Below, in pieces: positions 61,183 to 64,000 of a stretch of 64,000 bases of DNA (its first letter is position 1; each line of letters opens with the position of its first letter). The notes below the pieces were generated by a model. That model was not told where the DNA came from and ran no database searches. It saw only the letters and a list, made by a program, of their open reading frames with translations. A program made the translations under genes and the position numbers. The DNA lies in the NCBI GenBank assembly GCA_002709405.1, contig PAQV01000056.1, positions 1 to 64,000 on the forward strand. Direction: 5' to 3'. The DNA is from Paracoccaceae bacterium (lineage in GTDB: Bacteria; Pseudomonadota; Alphaproteobacteria; Rhodobacterales; Rhodobacteraceae).

Positions 61183-62169
61183 ATGACCAAGAAGACCTGG
61201 AACTTCGGAGTGAAGGCCCTGCTGGCCGCGGGCGCCATGTGCCTGGCAGGCGGCGCGGCGTCGGCTCAGGTGGAAATCATCTATTCCGACACCGTGCAGG
61301 AAACCGACCGCCGGTCGGGCATCCTGAAGGAAGCCTTCGCGGGCTGCCTGGGCGATGCGTTCGACTTCAAACCCTATTTCGGCGCGACCCTGTTCAAGCA
61401 GGGCACCGAGCTGACCGCCATGCAGCGCGGCAACCTCGACATGGCCAACCTGGCGATCTTCGATTTCTACAACCAGGTGCCCGAGGTCTCGATCCTGGGC
61501 ACGGCCTACCTGTGGCGCGACTACGACCACATGCGCGCGACCTTCAACAGCGACGTGCTGGACGGGCTGGTCGACAAGATGGAAGAGGCCACCGGCATCA
61601 AGGTGCTGGCCTGGCCCTATATCGGCACCCGCCACGTCAACATCCGGGGCGACAAGGAAATCATGACCCCGGCCGACATGGAGGGCATCAAGCTGCGCAT
61701 GCCCGGGGGCGAGGGCTGGCAATTCGTCGGCGAAGCGCTTGGGGCCAACCCGACGCCGCTGGCCTTCACCGAGGTCTACACCGCCCTGCAGACCGGCGCG
61801 ATCGACGGCCAGGACAACCCCCTGCCCGCCGATAAGCAGATGAAGTTCTACGAGGTGACCGACCAGATCATCCTGACCGGCCACCTGATCGCGTCCAACA
61901 CCTTCGCCATGTCCTCGCAAAAGTGGAACAGCCTGACCGAGGACCAGCAGGCCAAGGTGCAGGAATGCGCGATCTCGTTCCAGGACGCCATGGACGCCAA
62001 CACGATCCAGCAGGAAGCGGAACTGGTCAGCTTCTTCGAGGGCGAGGGCCTGAAGGTCTATACCCCCGACACCGAAGCCTTCCGCAACCACGTGCTGGAG
62101 GTCTTCAAGGCGTCGAAATTCTCCAAGGACTGGCCCGAGGGCGTCCTTGACCAGATCAACGGCCTCTGA
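61183..62169 (+). CDS. TRAP substrate-binding protein DctP, copy 1
   Basis: A 328-residue periplasmic binding protein of the TRAP-T DctP family. Signal peptide to about residue 27 (ASA cleavage), then the family motifs TELTAMQRGNLDMA, PYIGTRHVN, GIKLRMPGG and the QTGAIDGQDNPL ligand loop. It delivers an organic acid to the DctQM permease. It lies 41 bases after the dehydrogenase gene and is followed by a hairpin and a paralogue. Confidence 0.9.
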   Translation: MTKKTWNFGVKALLAAGAMCLAGGAASAQVEIIYSDTVQETDRRSGILKEAFAGCLGDAFDFKPYFGATLFKQGTELTAMQRGNLDMANLAIFDFYNQVPEVSILGTAYLWRDYDHMRATFNSDVLDGLVDKMEEATGIKVLAWPYIGTRHVNIRGDKEIMTPADMEGIKLRMPGGEGWQFVGEALGANPTPLAFTEVYTALQTGAIDGQDNPLPADKQMKFYEVTDQIILTGHLIASNTFAMSSQKWNSLTEDQQAKVQECAISFQDAMDANTIQQEAELVSFFEGEGLKVYTPDTEAFRNHVLEVFKASKFSKDWPEGVLDQINGL

Positions 62170-62177
62170 GCCCGAAC

Positions 62178-62203
62178 GGCGGCCCTGCGCCTGCCGGGCC
62201 GCC
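62178..62203 (+). other. GC hairpin between the two dctP genes
   Basis: GGCGGCCC (62178-62185) pairs with GGGCCGCC (62196-62203). It lies eight bases after the first dctP stop, with no T-run. It may protect the upstream mRNA end and so raise binding-protein output. Confidence 0.5.
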
Positions 62204-62232
62204 ACTTCCGAGACAGAAGGATACCAGAGACC

Positions 62233-63204
62233 ATGACACCCAAACACGCCCTGGCCGCCGTCGCGGCCGCCACCCTCTGGGCCGGCGCGGCATGTGCCGA
62301 CACCCCCGGCCTGATCTATTCCGACACCGTTGCCGCGGCGGATCCGCGCTCTGCTGTGCTGGACGAGGGCTTTGCCAACTGCCTTGCCGACACGTTCGAG
62401 TTCCAGCCCTACCACGGGGCGACCCTGGTCAAGCAGGGCACGGAACTGACGGCCATGCAGCGCGGCAACCTCGACATGGCCAACCTGGCCATCTTCGATT
62501 TCTACAACCAGGTGCCCGCGACCTCGATCCTGGGCACGGCCTACCTGTTCCGCGATGTCGACCACATGCGCCAGGTCTACAAGTCCGACGTGCTGGATGA
62601 CCTGGTTGCCGAGATCGAAGAGAAGACCAACATCAAGGTCCTGGCCTGGCCCTATATCGGCACCCGCCACGTCAACATCCGGGGCGACAAGGAGATCAGG
62701 ACGCCCGCGGACCTGGACGGCATCAAGCTGCGGATGCCCGGGGGCGAAGGCTGGCAGTTCCTGGGCGAAGCCCTTGGGGCCAACCCGACGCCGCTGGCCT
62801 TCACCGAGGTCTACACCGCCCTGCAGACCGGCGCGATCGACGGGCAGGACAACCCCCTGCCGACCGACAAGTCGATGAAGTTCTACGAGGTCACCGACCA
62901 GATCGTCCTGACCGGTCACCGCATGTCGAACAACGTCTTCGCCGTGTCCAAGATCAAGTGGGACAGCCTGACCGAAGACCAGCAGGCCAAGCTGCAATCC
63001 TGCGCCGACCAGTTCGAAGACGACATGGCCAGCTATGTCCTGGAACAGGAAGAGGCCCTGGTGTCCTTCTTCGAGGGCGAGGGCCTGAAGGTTTATTCGC
63101 CGGACACCGAAGCGTTCCGCGACCACGTCCTTGGCGTCTATAAGACGTCGAAGTTCTCCAAGGACTGGCCCGAGGGATTGCTGGAGAAAATCAACGGCCT
63201 CTGA
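62233..63204 (+). CDS. TRAP substrate-binding protein DctP, copy 2
   Basis: A 323-residue paralogue, very like copy 1 over most of its length (shared TELTAMQRGNLDMANLA, PYIGTRHVNIRGDKEI, PLAFTEVYTALQTGAIDGQ) but with a different signal peptide and N-terminal 40 residues. The ligand loop around the conserved Arg is kept. Two binding proteins for one permease would widen the substrate range or double the supply. Confidence 0.9.
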   Translation: MTPKHALAAVAAATLWAGAACADTPGLIYSDTVAAADPRSAVLDEGFANCLADTFEFQPYHGATLVKQGTELTAMQRGNLDMANLAIFDFYNQVPATSILGTAYLFRDVDHMRQVYKSDVLDDLVAEIEEKTNIKVLAWPYIGTRHVNIRGDKEIRTPADLDGIKLRMPGGEGWQFLGEALGANPTPLAFTEVYTALQTGAIDGQDNPLPTDKSMKFYEVTDQIVLTGHRMSNNVFAVSKIKWDSLTEDQQAKLQSCADQFEDDMASYVLEQEEALVSFFEGEGLKVYSPDTEAFRDHVLGVYKTSKFSKDWPEGLLEKINGL

Positions 63205-63229
63205 GGTCACTCATACAGGCAAACAAGGG

Positions 63230-63253
63230 ACCCGGCCGCTTCCCCGGCCGGGT
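63230..63253 (+). other. GC hairpin between dctP copy 2 and dctQ
   Basis: ACCCGGCCG (63230-63238) pairs with CGGCCGGGT (63245-63253), loop six bases, no T-run. Same position relative to the stop as the hairpin after copy 1; fits differential mRNA stability between abundant binding proteins and scarce permease. Confidence 0.55.
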
Positions 63254-63279
63254 TCCGCAAACGCAATCCGGGGGCATGA

Positions 63280-63801
63280 ATGGATCGCCTGCGCACATCA
63301 ATAAACTGGCTCGGCCGCCGCGCCGAGAATTTCCTGGCCCTCGTTCTGGGTGCGCTCTTCATGAGCTTCCTGATCCAGATCGTGTTCCGCTACCTGCTGA
63401 ACCTGCCGCTGGGCTGGACGGTCGAGTTCGTGTCGATCGCCTGGCTGTGGGGGATCCTGTTCGGCTATGCCTTCGTGGTGCGCGAAAGCGACGTGATCCG
63501 GCTGGACATCATCTATGAAAACCTGCCGCGCGCCGCGCGCCGGGCCCTGGACGTGATCACCGGGTCGATCTGCGCCGGGATCTTCATCTGGACCCTGCCG
63601 AAAGTGTGGGGCTACATCGACTTCATGGCGATCGAGAAGACCGCCTACATGAAGATCCGCTTCGACTACGTCTTCGCCATCTACATCCCCTTTGCACTGT
63701 CCGTCATCATCCGCTGCGGGATGAGCATCTGGCGCGGCATCACGGGCTCTGGCCCGGCCTTCCACACTCCGGACTCGGCGGGAACGCACGACTATGACTG
63801 A
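63280..63801 (+). CDS. TRAP small permease DctQ
   Basis: A 173-residue membrane protein with four spans (about residues 17-40, 46-66, 87-108, 128-148), the DctQ subunit that couples the binding protein to the large permease. WTVEFVSIAWLW is typical. It overlaps the next start by eight bases. Confidence 0.9.
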   Translation: MDRLRTSINWLGRRAENFLALVLGALFMSFLIQIVFRYLLNLPLGWTVEFVSIAWLWGILFGYAFVVRESDVIRLDIIYENLPRAARRALDVITGSICAGIFIWTLPKVWGYIDFMAIEKTAYMKIRFDYVFAIYIPFALSVIIRCGMSIWRGITGSGPAFHTPDSAGTHDYD

Positions 63802-64000
63802 TCCCTTTACCGTTGCGATCGTCCTGATCGCCTTCCTCGCCTTCGGCGGGCTTTCGATGGGCCTGGCGATGATCTGCGGCTCGTCCGTCTACCTGATGAT
63901 GAAGGGCTTCGACCCGTCCATCGCGGCGGAAACGCTGCTGCAGGGCCTGTTCAACAGCTACACCCTGCTGGCCATTCCCCTGTTCATCCTGGCCGCCGAC
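63794..64000 (+). CDS. TRAP large permease DctM, 5' part
   Basis: The first 69 residues of the DctM subunit, cut by the window edge. It starts MTDPFTVAIVLIAFLAF and has the early membrane hairpins and LLAIPLFILAAD of the family. DctM forms the sodium-driven transport channel. Confidence 0.9.
   Translation, partial: MTDPFTVAIVLIAFLAFGGLSMGLAMICGSSVYLMMKGFDPSIAAETLLQGLFNSYTLLAIPLFILAAD

Overview
The window is chromosomal DNA of a high-GC alphaproteobacterium, most likely a member of the Rhodobacteraceae (Roseobacter/Rhodobacter relatives). The evidence is a set of small families typical of that group (DUF2125, DUF3576, DUF4170, DUF6653, HspQ, DciA/DUF721), paired FAD/GcvT demethylating oxidoreductases, TRAP transport genes, and lptE-holA behind leuS. 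I support 62 coding regions. I see no rRNA, tRNA, CRISPR array, insertion sequence or prophage. Most of the window is ordinary core genome; the left edge (PAAR protein plus cargo-like partner) and the right end (TetR/hydrolase, shikimate-type dehydrogenase, TRAP) look accessory.

Layout. 0.3-1.9 kb: PAAR spike protein and an uncharacterised partner. 2-7.5 kb: RluA-type pseudouridine synthase, lipoate ligase with its accessory domain at the N-terminus, an SDR, an M20 amidohydrolase and RarD. 7.5-14.3 kb: two roughly 810-residue FAD/GcvT oxidoreductases with Gfa, LysE and a cupin regulator. 14.5-15.4 kb: STAS antagonist and anti-sigma kinase pair. 15.7-20.1 kb: gamma-glutamyltransferase, HspQ, SLT lipoprotein, sulfotransferase, LolA. 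20.3-29.8 kb: FtsK, DapC-like aminotransferase, amidase, UbiH-like monooxygenase, Trm112/LON pair, thioredoxin co-chaperone. 29.9-36.3 kb: small proteins, exonuclease III, an orphan OmpR-family regulator, RibA coupled to a YkuD protein, and YggS. 36.5-38.7 kb: two tandem porins. 39-44.4 kb: DUF3576 lipoprotein, leuS-lptE-holA, GST. 44.4-48.5 kb: BaiN-type flavoprotein, HNH protein, enoyl-CoA hydratase, DUF2125. 48.7-53.4 kb: a tightly packed pmbA-IMPase-DUF4170-waaA-like-lpxK run ending in lipid A synthesis. 53.5-58.4 kb: CaiB, DsbA, DciA, MutY, AlkB. 58.4-64 kb: a TetR domain and an alpha/beta hydrolase in one uninterrupted frame, divergent from a quinate/shikimate-type dehydrogenase and a TRAP operon with two consecutive substrate-binding proteins; the large permease runs off the right edge.

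The most unusual signal is not a gene. A short motif (GGGTATTT, 2-4 variable bases, then AAGAGAAAGAAGCAG or close to it) occurs nine times. Eight copies lie 11-55 bases after a stop codon and read in the same direction as the gene that just ended; in convergent gene pairs two copies face each other. This looks like a family-specific 3'-end or terminator-like element. A second repeat of about 78 bp ends in the palindrome TGTCCCACGCGTGGGACA and sits just 3' of two unrelated minus-strand genes. I could not check whether either is already described.
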